Part shown: positions 46,253 to 57,135 of the stretch, piece after piece
Layout: the number at the start of each line of letters is the position of its first letter
Numbering within the stretch: position 1 is the stretch's first letter
DNA from: Tethya wilhelma
Taxonomy: Eukaryota; Porifera; Demospongiae; Tethyida; Tethyidae
Assembly (NCBI GenBank): GCA_964030475.1
Contig: CAXIPT010000002.1
Coordinates: forward strand, 17,088,339-17,152,338
DNA: 64,000 bases
Direction: 5' to 3'
Notes under the pieces: model-generated
Databases searched by the model: none
The model's input: the letters and a program-made list of their open reading frames with translations, nothing else
What the model was told of the DNA's origin: nothing
Translations under genes and position numbers: made by a program

Positions 46253-49156
46253 TACTTTTTATNTGGTAACGATGTCCTCATTAATCTACCAAATGATGAC
46301 GTGTACCTCTATGGAAACAAAAGCAGAGATGATAAGGTGAATGTTCTATTACTACACAATGAAACCTCAAGTCTCAAACATGCAGACCACCCATTTGTGT
46401 ACTGGTGTAGAAAAAGTTAGCCAAGAATGTTTGACATTGTAATAATGAGTTCATTCGGTAAATGGACCCATGTTTGATAACAAGCAGCTGTGATATCCAT
46501 TAGCACACACCAACTCTCTTTCCTCTCTTCTCTCTCTCTAGCCTGGCTTGGTCTACCAGTGGCAGAAAGTGGAAGGACCAGGAGCCATTGACCTCCAAGG
46601 CTCTCACACTTCAACCTTACACGTCCGTCACCTCGTCGTTGGTGACTATGTCTTCCAGCTCACAGTCACTGATTCGTCTGGTCAGTCCAGTTCGGCCAGG
46701 GTCCAGGTGGTGGTACGCCCTGAGGATAACACGCCTCCTGTGGCCAATGCCGGGGGCAACAAGACAGTGGAGTACCCCAACAAAGAGGTTGTGCTCGATG
46801 GAAGTCAAAGCCATGACGATTATAAGCTGAACAACTTCACATGGACTCAAGTCAGGTGAGGGTAGGGTACCAGTTACATGTAAGCTTTCTTTAGTTCTGG
46901 TGTAGTGGAAAATAAGTTATGTAAAAAAGGAAAAAGTAATTTGAAGAGTTAAAAATTGATTAATACTACAGTACGACTAATTGTGCAATTATTCCCTCAA
47001 TTTGTGCCAACACATAGCAATGGCAAAGCCTACATTATCAAATGTTCTCATTACTACATGACAGTGGTCCCACTGACATTGAGCTGGACGGTGTTGATGA
47101 GCGCAGACTGACAGTGAGTGGCCTCCACATTGACGAGGACGAAGGCTCTCCCACTCACTACCAGTTCATGCTCCAGGTGGTGGACTACCGGGGACTGAAT
47201 GACTCAGACATTGTCACAGTGATCTACAAGAAAGGTAGCATACACTGCAATACACAGAAAACAAAATTCACTAGAATCAACGTACTTTTATCATACACTT
47301 GCTATTGTAGATCGAACTACTCCTCCGAAGGCTGTAGCTGGTCCCAACGTGACCATCACTCTTCCTCAGAACACGGCCATTCTCGATGGCAGCGGTAGTC
47401 ACGACGACTTTGGCATCGTCTCCTATCAGTGGGAGAGAACGGCCAACAGCCCAGCTGCTGGGGTGGGTGACAGTGCATGGTACACATGTAACCTAGCATG
47501 GAAGTGAGCATACAATACTATTGTATGTTATTCATGCCTTTGATGAGCCCTTGATAAATGTACAAACAATTGTGTGTACACACTACATTGTGTGATGTGT
47601 ATAGTGGCATGAATCCTTAGACCATATTCAGAAACCAGATAGGTCTCTTCCTAGAACACTTCCCAAGTCAGTAACAACAAGGCTTTAAAAATACACATCA
47701 ATAATAGTGGGGTTTTTTTGTTTTTTTTCATTTTTGTTTTTCTCTTTTTTCCCCTCAGATTGTGGTAGACCACTCTGATACTAAACCTGTTCTCATTCTT
47801 TCTGATTTGGTCAATGGGACGTACAACTTTGTACTGACTGTGACTAACAAGAACCAGCATTCCACATCTGACAGTGTGACTGTGACAGTGCTAGCTAACC
47901 CTCTCGATCCCTTTATGCTGCAAGTGAAACTCGAAGAAAACGCTTCAAACTTCTCCAAGGAAGACCTGGTAAGAAATTAACATGTGGCATGCATGCACGT
48001 GTAAACTTACGTACCTCAATTGCTTCATATATGCCCACATAATGCCACTCATACTTGAAACTGTGCCATGTTTTCAACCCACGCTGACAGCATCAACTAG
48101 ACCGTGCTCTCAGACTGATACTGGATGACCTCGAAGCCGACTATGAGATTGTCTTTGAGGGTGTCACTCCGGCCGGGCCCTACATCGAGGTGGAGTTCTA
48201 CGCCGTGAACAAGGTCAGCAAGACACCGCTCAATGCCACCGTGGCCTATGGCCGACTGACGGAGCAAGGACAGAACTACCACTTTGCACGGTTCCACATT
48301 CTCCAAGTGGAAATGAAAGGTAAAAATCGGAAAACTAGTAATTATTGTTATTATTATTATTATCTGAAACTGGCTAACCATGCATTAAGTTATGTGTAGT
48401 ATTAGTAAGAGTAACAATGTGTGGGTAGCGTAAGTGGTCATATGATACTTAACTAGCTCCCAGTGGCTGTATTTCTCAGAAAAACCACTTGAAGTTGATC
48501 ACTCATTTCCATGCACCCATGCAGTTTGTCGGTTGCCATGCTCAGGACACGGATTTTGTGATACGAACACAAAACGATGCCAGTGTTCGACGTTTTGGAT
48601 GGAGAATCCAATTAAAGCACACTTTGGACGCAAAGAGACCAACTGTGGTGAGATTTACTCCCACTACCAGCTCTATATGCACAATTATATTGATGATTAT
48701 CACATGACTCTCACATGATACAGAATGGAGTATCTTTTACGTGGTTCTGGTGGGCGTGGCAGCTCTGGTGTTGGTGTTCTTGATCGTGTGGCTCTGCTGT
48801 TGTTGCTGCTTGAAAAAGTGAGCTCAAAAAATCCACTCAAAAATTGCAATCCCTAAAATCCCTCGCTAATTCTGTAACCTATAAATTTGATTGTAGTTTG
48901 TGTTTTTGTTGTTGTTTGCTCTAGACGTCGTAAGGCCCTCACAAAACGTAGAGTGCGTTATGCCATTCTGGACCACAAGGAGAACGAAGAGAGCATGCAG
49001 ATGTTGCCGAGGGATGGATTCCAGCAGACGAGTCTGATGGTCAGTGAGTCGGAAACGGAAGAAGAGATTCTTTTTGAATCTTCCAAGAAGAAGATGGAAA
49101 CAGGAGACAAGAAACTAGCCAACGGTAAACTCAAGAGTCCAACACACTCAGTTTGA
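46253..49156 (+). CDS. KIAA0319L: KIAA0319L-like, 3' part: PKD repeats, EGF-like, TM, tail
   Basis: Ten exons (46253-46337, 46542-46855, 47065-47234, 47311-47462, 47759-47968, 48091-48319, 48525-48647, 48724-48817, 48925-49156 and possibly more). They give at least three PKD domains (VLINLPNDDVYLYGNKSRDD; EVVLDGSQSHDD; AILDGSGSHDDFGIVSYQWE then HSDTKPVLILSDLVNGTYNF), then CSGHGFCDTNTKRCQC (EGF-like), a membrane helix (IFYVVLVGVAALVLVFLIVW plus Cys cluster) and a tail with YAILDHKENEESMQMLP. The order and sequence match animal KIAA0319L, a type I membrane glycoprotein of Golgi, endosome and surface that in mammals is the AAV receptor. An N at 46263 lies in the first exon. Confidence 0.88.
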
Positions 49157-49463
49157 GAGATTGGCAAGTATGAAGAAGTGTGACCTTGAGCTGGTGATTT
49201 TAGTCAATTTTTTTTTCCATTTTGTCTTTTCCGACACACAAAGATTGTCTGACTCATTCATTCACTCACGTCCTAATTAATCATCACAATGTCAAGCTAT
49301 TTCTAATTCTATTGTGGTCATCCACTCACTTTTATGATTTACAATAATTATTTTTTGGCGCTTTTATTGTTCTTCTGGTCTCTTGTTCAAGTATGGATAA
49401 TATTTGGGGGTGTGACACGCTGTAGCTGTACAAGTAGCTTGTAGTTATGTCGTCCATTGCCAT

Positions 49464-50601
49464 ATGGCTGTTCAACTCACCCTCAAGAGGTCTGCAAAGC
49501 TCGTCTCCTGCTACTTGCAGCGGCTCAAGTACTCCATGGCAGCGAGCCAGTACGAGAATATAGTTGTTGAAACACAAGGCAAGGTTAGAATAGTGGGTAT
49601 AAATCGACCAGAGCACAGGAATGCAGTCAACAATCAGACTGCTCAGGAGTTATTTCGCGCATTTCGCGAATTTGATTCTGATGATTCTGTTCACTGTGCT
49701 GTGCTGTATGGAAGAGGAGGGACATTTTGTGCTGGCTATGATCTGAAGGAGCTCGCTGGAGCTGAAACAAACGCAGAGTTAACTAACAACTTCATGAAAA
49801 AGTGTGAAACTGGAGATGGGCTAGCACCATTGGTATGGCACAGAAATAATTGTTGCATGCTCCCATAATCATGCATAATAATAATTTTGTTTGTGTGTGT
49901 AGGGGCCGACTCAACTGTTACTGAGCAAGCCAATGATAGCAGCTGTGAGTGGATACGCAGTAGCAGGAGGGCTGGAGCTATCACTCCTGTGTGACATGAG
50001 AGTTGCGGATGAGGATGCAGTGTTTGGTGTCTTCTGCAGGAGGTTTGGTGAGACATCAACCATCTTAGTTACGATGTACGATGGATGCTGATCTCCTCAT
50101 TGGATCATTCCAGGAGTCCCACTACTGGATGGTGGCACAGTGAGGCTGCCTGCTCTCATTGGACTCTCACGAGCCATGGACATGATTCTCACTGGGAGAC
50201 CAGTCAAGGCACAGGAGGCTTTGGAAATGGGTACAGTTATTCACCACATGCAACAATACTTGGTTGATTTTACATCAGCATCCTGTCTAGCTCTTGATCT
50301 TTGTGTCAATGCAGGTCTAGCTAATCGTGTTGTCAAGAGTGGTACGTCGTTAGAAGAAGCTGTTAAGTTAGCCGATCAGATCTCAGCATTTCCTCAGCTT
50401 TGTCTACGAGCTGATCGTAACTCAGCCTACCACAGCACATTCCACCCTCTATCACAGGCCAGCCAAGAGACCAACTGGCTGAAGGAGGCAGTGGATTATG
50501 AATTCAGAAATGGATATGAAGTAGTGGCTAAAGAATCTGTCAGAAGAGCGCAGAGATTTGCTTCAGGTGTTGGCAGAAAAGGAGACTTTTCAAAACTTTA
50601 A
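49464..50601 (+). CDS. Enoyl-CoA hydratase/isomerase family (crotonase fold)
   Basis: Four exons (49464-49832, 49903-50047, 50114-50230, 50315-50601) give 305 residues. The basic N-terminus (MAVQLTLKRSAKLVSCYLQR) looks like a mitochondrial presequence. Crotonase hallmarks: GINRPEHRNAVN, GGTFCAGYDLKEL (oxyanion-hole strand), AVSGYAVAGGLELSLLCDMR (second oxyanion Gly pair), then FCRRFGVPLLDGGTVRLPALIG and ALEMGLANRVV. The usual second catalytic Glu position after the RFG motif is replaced by Leu-Asp in VPLLDGG, as in carnitinyl-CoA-dehydratase-like subgroups. The exact substrate cannot be inferred. The last intron (84 nt) is in frame and open. Confidence 0.88.
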
Positions 50602-50669
50602 ATGTTTACATTAACTAACTTTATAAAACCTCATTGAAAATTCAATCGATGTGTTAATTATTGGCTACT

Positions 50670-52215
50670 CTAATCAAACAGTCCGAATCCCATGTCATCA
50701 TCAGACTCATCTTCGCTCTCTTCCTTGGCAGGTGCTTCCTCCTCTTTCTTCTCCTCCTCCTTGGTCTCCTGAGCGGCCGGCATCAGTGCAGCAAAGGCAC
50801 TGGGATCAGCAACAAACGCTTTAGCCTGTAGGTGTCCATATTTGAGCCAAAGCATCATGCAACCAGTACATGTAGTACATACACTATCATTATCTCACCT
50901 GTTCAGCTTCAGGGAAAGTGATGTCAGTAGCCACAGCAATAGCCAACAGGTTCTAATATTGTAATCAGCAGCATTAATGTCATATAACACCACCACTAAT
51001 CACCCACTCCCTAATTAGTGCACCCCTACCTTGAACCCATTGACAATTGAGTGGGGTACAGATGCAACTGTTGGGTATCCAATTTGGAGGGAAACTGCAG
51101 CAACATTGGCCACACCCTACAGAATCACAATCATACATTGCACACATGAACACTACTTCAGCTAGAGGCAATGACGCACACACCTTCATGAACCTAGAGA
51201 GAAGATCTTCATCGGTTATGTCCAACACACTCGGATCAAAGATGGCACCACCGTCATACACTACAAGAGAAGAATGAAACATTCATAATCATGCACGCAC
51301 ACACAAGCACACACACATATCATGATTTGTCACTACATTCGCACACACCTTGGTTGATTGTAAGCCCATAGGAGAAAGGGAAGATCTTCAACATCTGCAG
51401 CAGAGCAGCTTCAGAAGCTCCGACCTTCTCAGCTTCTTTGATAAGATGCACCTTATTCAGGATTTCAATGGTACCTCTGGAGATCTTGGTTGCAATGGAG
51501 AGAGCCTGGAAGAAAGAGGTCTTCTCTGGACCAAGTCCAGTGTTACCAGGATCTATATACACGTTGATAGGAGCCAGAGCTCCAGCTTTGGCAGGAGCTG
51601 CAACCTAGTGTGTTCAGTGAGAGTGGCACAGACTCCAACAATCACAGAATGATGACACTACGTAGAACTACAATATTATGGAAAGGATTGTGTGGTTGAA
51701 TCAGAAGGAAGGCAGCTGATGGAAAAATCCTCACAAAAATCACATTCAGTACTGTTGAAAACATCCACCTTTTTCATCACTCACAACCAACCAATCAATC
51801 AAACCAAGCACATATTCTACTCCCAATTAATGCACCTTATTTTCCAGGATCATCTCTCTGATGTCATTGAGGTCATCCTTGGTGAAAACAAAGCCCACAT
51901 TTCCCTTGATGTGAGGGAGAACCTTCTCCAGAGCAGGATGAGTATCGAGATAGCCTCGGATGGCTTTCCTGATGGTGGTGTTTTTCCCCATGAGGAGAAC
52001 AGCACGACCTCGAAGTGAGGCACGGATCTGTTGCATCTGTTTGGAGCCCACATTGTCTACATTCACGAGGAAGAATCTGGGATACTCGTTGAAGAGAGCC
52101 TATATACAGAGAGACGGAAAAAATGGATTTATATTTCTTGGAAGTCAATAGTATTACTTACCAGGAGTTTATCAAAGTACTCGGCCTTCCATGTTGCCTT
52201 GTCTTCCCTGCCCAT
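50670..52215 (-). CDS. RPLP0: 60S acidic ribosomal protein P0
   Basis: Full-length P0, the base of the ribosomal stalk that anchors P1/P2 dimers and recruits elongation factors. Start at 52215 ([18 protein letters not shown]), then [35 protein letters not shown], the [20 protein letters not shown] rRNA-binding stretch, [18 protein letters not shown], and a C-terminus with Ala-rich hinge, Lys/Glu run and the universal [12 protein letters not shown] stalk tail. About seven exons. The 5' UTR probably lies in a small exon near 52330-52385 with a pyrimidine-rich start, as usual for ribosomal-protein mRNAs. Confidence 0.97.
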
Positions 52216-52467
52216 CGTTCACTTTGTGAGTCAAGGATTGCCCAAAATCGGGTTTAAAGAATATCTGAAATGACAGAAGAAATGATCAATCTTACTCAAT
52301 AGCTTGTAATGTACATGAATTTAAACTTACAGAGCAAAAGAGAGTTCTTGCACCACAAGCAGGAAAGACCTTCTTGAACACGTGTTTTGTAGAATAAAAT
52401 TGCGCATGCGCAGTTAAAGCAACACAAGTCGCCCACGTGCTCATCATCTATGATCAGACCAACAACT
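52216..52467. promoter_or_regulatory. Head-to-head promoter of RPLP0 and ESD
   Basis: 252 bp separates the two ATGs and includes the inferred noncoding exon 1 of RPLP0 (donor CTCTGTAAGT on minus near 52331). CACGTG E-boxes occur near 52379 and 52433, and a CGCATGCGCA-type NRF1-like palindrome near 52402. Bidirectional use is inferred from spacing. Confidence 0.45.
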
Positions 52468-53346
52468 ATGGCTGCCCTAAAGCAAGTTTCAAGCACCAAG
52501 TTCTTCAGTGGCTTTCAAAAGGTGTACGAACATGCAAGTGAGGTTTTGAAGTGTGATATGCGATTTGGAATCTACCTTCCATCGAAATCTGAGACTGAAA
52601 GCGTCCCTGTCTTGTACTGGCTCTCAGGATTGACATGCACTGAGCAAAACTTCATCAACAAAGCTGGGGCACAGAGATGCGCGGAGCAGTATGGAATCGC
52701 TATTGTTGCGCCGGATACTAGTCCTCGGGGTTGCAATATTGAGGGGGAAGAAGACTCGTGGGACTTCGGCACGGGGGCGGGGTTCTATGTAGATGCTACT
52801 GAGACCAAGTGGAAGACCAACTACAGAATGTATTCCTATGTTACAAAGGAACTCCCAACTCTCATCCAGAAGAACTTTCCAGTTATCCCCGACAAGCAAT
52901 CAATATTTGGACACAGCATGGGTGGACACGGAGCACTCATCTGTGCACTGAAAAATCCTGGAATGTATAAGTCGGTCTCAGCATTTGCACCAATATGCAA
53001 CCCAGTGAACTGTCCGTGGGGCGTAAAAGCATTCACCGGGTACCTTGGCGAAGACAGAGATGCGTGGAAGGAATGGGATGCCACTGAACTAGCACGCCAG
53101 TACAAAGGTACTCCTTTTGATTACATCATCATTGATCAGGGCAAAGATGACAGCTTCTTAGCAGCTGGGCAACTTTTGCCAGAGAATTTCGTTGAAGCTT
53201 GCCGCGAAGTGAAGATACCTGTGATGCTACGAATGCAGGAAGGCTACGACCATGGGTACTCTTTCATTGCTACCTTTGTTGAAGACCACATCAAGAAACA
53301 TGCTGAGATCTTGAACTCTAAGAACAAAACACTTGTTAGTATTTGA
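52468..53346 (+). CDS. ESD: S-formylglutathione hydrolase (esterase D), intronless
   Basis: Cytosolic serine hydrolase releasing formate and glutathione from S-formylglutathione in formaldehyde detoxification. A single exon of 292 codons from ATG 52468, which matches the family start ([13 protein letters not shown]); an upstream in-frame ATG at 52450 would add six residues. The nucleophile is Ser150 in [10 protein letters not shown], the acid is in IIDQGKDD (Asp227/228) and the base is His262 in [37 protein letters not shown] and [15 protein letters not shown] are near-invariant family blocks. It is the only clearly intronless gene in the window, so retroposition is possible, though there is no poly-A tail and it is fully intact. 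Confidence 0.97.
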   Translation: MAALKQVSSTKFFSGFQKVYEHASEVLKCDMRFGIYLPSKSETESVPVLYWLSGLTCTEQNFINKAGAQRCAEQYGIAIVAPDTSPRGCNIEGEEDSWDFGTGAGFYVDATETKWKTNYRMYSYVTKELPTLIQKNFPVIPDKQSIFGHSMGGHGALICALKNPGMYKSVSAFAPICNPVNCPWGVKAFTGYLGEDRDAWKEWDATELARQYKGTPFDYIIIDQGKDDSFLAAGQLLPENFVEACREVKIPVMLRMQEGYDHGYSFIATFVEDHIKKHAEILNSKNKTLVSI

Positions 53347-53562
53347 TCTGGATTTGTAAAATGATATAATTAGCAAAACCTTCTGTCTGCAAGTTCAATT
53401 GCGTAGATCTACTTTTGTAGAATATTGAATTTATAAGATTTCTCATAAAAAGAAAGAACTGTACAGCTGCTTTCTTTGTATATTTTTGGGACTGTGTACA
53501 GGGATTCATGTATAATGTATCTGGTGGGTTTGTCCATAAGGAGTGATATCCATATCTGGCCA

Positions 53563-54663
53563 TCATGTCTGACTCCAGAGCTCTGCTTGCTCCAGATCAT
53601 GGAAGTATGAAGCCTGAAAGTGCCTCGACTGAGGAGAGTGGGACACGAAGTTGAGATAGTCTATAGACCTAGGAGTGTCTTCCTCAGGGCCTGGTGTGTG
53701 TGTGTGTGTGTGAGATGTACAAGTATACCAGCTGGCCATAATGATAATGGTCTTGGTAGATACTATCTTAGTCACCTTCACGTACCTAAAACGAACATTC
53801 CTGGGTCAAAGTGGGTGGGGTTGGGATATCGAGGCAGCAGCCACGTCAAGACGGCGTGTTTCTCTGCATACTCATCCAAGAGAAAGCCTCTGATTATGGC
53901 AAAATACACTCCCCCATCTCTATCCAGTATGGAGACAATGTCGCCCACTTCATATCTAGTACCCTGAGGCAAATCAAATACCACAACATTGTAAACTGGG
54001 TGCATAAGATAACAAATAGGGTACCCTATCATTATAAGATCATTGGCCAATGTCCAATATTCACAGTAAACAGAGGGTAACAGTAGTACTATAACAAAGA
54101 AAATGATTGTGTGTGCTCACTGATTCACTCACCTTATGTGTGACAGACTCGCTGGTGATGACCACTGGTTGAGCTAATGGCGATTTCATCGGCTGCTGTT
54201 GTTGTTTGAGAATACTCCTCCTACCTCTCTGCAGTTGGTAGGGATAGTTACGATCTTTAGCAGCTGTTGAAGAGAGAGTGTGTACTGTACTGTCTTGTGA
54301 TGTATTCCCTCCCTTGACATGACTATCGACTGATTTTGTCGTGGCCTGTTTTTCGTTTCCTTTTGTAGTTGTGTTAGCACTTTGATTCTGCTTGGCTCTG
54401 GTGTTCCTCTCTCGTGACCTGGTAGCTCTTCTGGTGGTGACGTTAGGAGAGGCTACTCTTGGAGGAGAGTTTGAGTGAGGGGTTCTCTCAGTGGAACTGC
54501 TGCTGCTTGTGTGAGAAGAAGTTTCAGACGAAGCGGTAGATTTAGACGTTTTCTCTGCATTGTGACATTCTAAACATAGTATTGCTCCGTTTTTATTTCT
54601 CTGCCACATCAAACTGCTGGTAACTTTACAGTTTGTGCACACAGGACCATCTGAATCAGCCAT
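53563..54663 (-). CDS. GATAD1: GATA zinc-finger domain protein 1
   Basis: Three exons. Exon 1 (54663 to ~54133) starts MADSDGPVCTNCKVTSSLMW with a CxxC...CxxC GATA-type finger (second pair CLEC), then a Ser/Thr/Arg-rich disordered region ending ITSESVTHK. Exon 2 (~53965-53787) encodes GTRYEVGDIVSILDRDGGVY and IIRGFLLDEYAEKHAVLTWL, a BAH-like block matching vertebrate GATAD1. Exon 3 gives GPEEDTPRSIDYLNFVSHSP and ends ELWSQT at 53563. Vertebrate GATAD1 sits in chromatin complexes reading H3K4me3. The acceptor of exon 3 is built by a (CA)n array (53696-53711 on the other strand). Confidence 0.88.
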
Positions 54664-54987
54664 TCTTTCACACTCTTCCTCTGACAGTTCGTTCTTGATC
54701 TTATACGCGCATGTTCGGTAGTCGACCCGTTACCGCACAAAAATTGCTGACTCGGCAAAACAATGTTTACGTGAAGTGAAGCGTGAACGTGTTGGTCATG
54801 TGAGGAATGGTAGACAGGCACTAGGATTCCTGGGGCTCTAAGGTAGGTTCTTTGTTCTCAGAGTGTGCACATGATAAATTGGCATCTGTTGTGAATCTCT
54901 ATATTATTATTATCGGGCATTTTTTAATAGACAGGCTGTAAATATTTCACCTTTCAGGTTTGCCTTGTCATTCTCCTAGAATTCAAC
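54664..54987. promoter_or_regulatory. Shared promoter and 5' UTR intron, GATAD1 / kelch-like
   Basis: Divergent ATGs lie 324 bp apart. A likely noncoding exon of the kelch-like gene ends at a donor AAG|GTAGGT near 54842 and joins an acceptor (TTTCAG near 54957) before the ATG. The sequence near 54705-54725 is CG-rich (GCGCATG). No TATA box seen. Confidence 0.45.
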
Positions 54988-56787
54988 ATGGCAAGTAACC
55001 AACAGGACACAGCCAGCAAGCCAGATGTCACTGTGCCAGAGTCCAGACTCTTTCGTATGAAGGACCACTGCAATGATTCATTTGTGGTCATGAACCAACT
55101 CAGAAAAGAGAACCAGCTCTGTGACATCACATTTAGAATCAACACTCAGACGTTCAGTGCCCACAGGGTGGTTGTAGCCAGTGCTAGTCCTTACCTGAGA
55201 GCCATGTTCACATGTGGCATGAAAGAGAGCTCACAAGATGAGATAGAATTGAGAGACATTGAGCCTCAAGCCATGGCTGCTCTCATTGAGTATTTCTACA
55301 CGGGAGAAGTGATGGTCAATGTGGAAAATGTTCAAGACCTACTGCCAGCTGCCGGTATTCTCCAATTAAAGGAATTGAAACAGGCCTGCTGTGCTTTTCT
55401 CAGTGACCACATGGATGTCTCAAATTGCCTGGGAATCAAGCAGTTTGCCGATTTGCATTCCTGTCCCAACCTCCTCAAAAAAGCCAATCGATTCATCATC
55501 CGAAAGTTTGTCGAGATTGTCAAAAACGAAGAGTTCCTTCAGCTACCCCACACTGTTCTCAAAGAGCTGTTGGAAAACGATCATTTACATGTGGAATCGG
55601 AGATGCAAGTATTCACAGCCTTTATGACCTGGGTGAACCACGATTTAGAGATACGCGCACCCAACGCCTTTGAGCTTCTAGACGTGATACGAGTGCAACT
55701 CCTACCAAAGGAATTTTGGTCCGAAATATTCCAACAAGAGTCTCTCTTCCAACAAAGCCAGGCGTGCCGAGCCTTCCTGAAGGGCTACCTCATGGGAATG
55801 GACGTCGACAGTGAGGAAAGAAAGCCTCGGAGTCCCATCGAGACCATCTACACCATCGGAGGAAGAAACAGCCAGCGATGTTTGGCATCAGCGGAGAGGT
55901 ACATCCCCGAGGACGATCGGTGGGAAGAGCTCCCCAATATGAAGCAGGTCCGAACGGCCGTGGCTGCCGGTTCACTCGACGGGAAGTTGTATGCCATTGG
56001 TGGGGAGTGCGAGACGAAATATGCCCATGAAGGTACACTGTATTTGTCAACAGTGGAGTTCTATGATCCCATCCACAACAACTGGAATAGCGTGGCAGAT
56101 ATGAAGCATCCTAGATCATTCACTGCTGTTGCTGTGATGGAAGGTGTGTGTGTGTGTGTGTGTTGTATGTGTAAACTATGGAATTGAATAAACTTATCAT
56201 CAACACTCTGATATACAGGTAAGCTGTATGCGATAGGAGGTGAGACCACTGCCCACTGCTACAAATCAGTAGAAGCCTTTGATCCAAAAACCAACACCTG
56301 GACGAGTCTCCCAGACATGAATATCGCTCGATCTGGTGCTGGTGCTTGCTGCATGGACGGAAAACTCTACGTGGTTGGCGGTCAGGACCGATCTCTGCAC
56401 CACTCCTCTGTTGAGAGCTACAGCGCTGAGGACAACTGCTGGAGACGGTGTGCTAGCATGAGATATGCTCGCTCCGGTGTAGCAGCCATCGTGTTCAGTC
56501 GACATCTCTATGCCATCGGTGGCCGAGATCGTCACAGGCAGGCCTACTACAATGTCGTGGAGAAGTATTCACCTGATACCAACACTTGGGATACCTTTCA
56601 TCGGCTGACCCATCCCAGAGCTTGGCCGTCTGCTTGTATGTATAAGGAGCAGCTGTACGTGACTGGGGGATATGACGGGCAGAACCGATTGAGAACTGTT
56701 GAGAAGTTTGACACCGATGAGAAGAAGTGGAAGAGAGTGGCCGATATGAATGAATTTAGGGCTGGATGTGGATCAGCAGTGTTGTAG
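54988..56787 (+). CDS. Kelch-like protein (BTB-BACK-kelch), Cullin-3 adaptor type
   Basis: Two exons (54988-56143, 56219-56787) give 574 residues. BTB spans ~30-140 (LCDITFRINTQTFSAHRVVV, FTCGMKESSQDEIELRD, YFYTGEVMV), BACK ~145-255 (LKELLENDHLHVESEMQVF), then six kelch blades (~295-574) marked by double Gly motifs: IYTIGGR, LYAIGGE, LYAIGGETT, LYVVGGQ, LYAIGGR and LYVTGGYDGQ. Family members act as substrate receptors for Cullin-3 ubiquitin ligases. It is closest in style to the KLHL17/18/20 group, but I cannot fix an orthologue. The intron donor is the first GT of a (GT)n run. Confidence 0.92.
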
Positions 56788-57135
56788 AGTTAGTTTCAGA
56801 ATCATGTACACTAGCGTGTGTGTGTGTGTGTATGTGTACATTTTTGCTGTACTGTTTTTCTTTCTGTTTGTTTCTGTAGAGACACAACACATTATGCACG
56901 AAATGCCTCACATGTATGCATGTGCATCATTATTCTACTTGTACAACCATCTGCTACTAGTAATATAGACACTTCATAATAATTATTTGTGTCTCATGAT
57001 CACAGACTTCTTCTAATTCTTCTTTTTTTAAAATGTACCATTGACTTAATACACTGTACATGTAGCTTCAATTGAAAAAAAAAAATGAAATTGACTTCTA
57101 TTATAAAACATAGTATCATTGCATGATCTTTAGTA
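56788..57135. other. Convergent 3' regions of kelch-like and ASPH-like genes
   Basis: About 350 bp of AT-rich sequence, including a short TG repeat (56815-56832) and an A run (57074-57085). No exon seen. It should contain both 3' UTRs. Confidence 0.5.
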
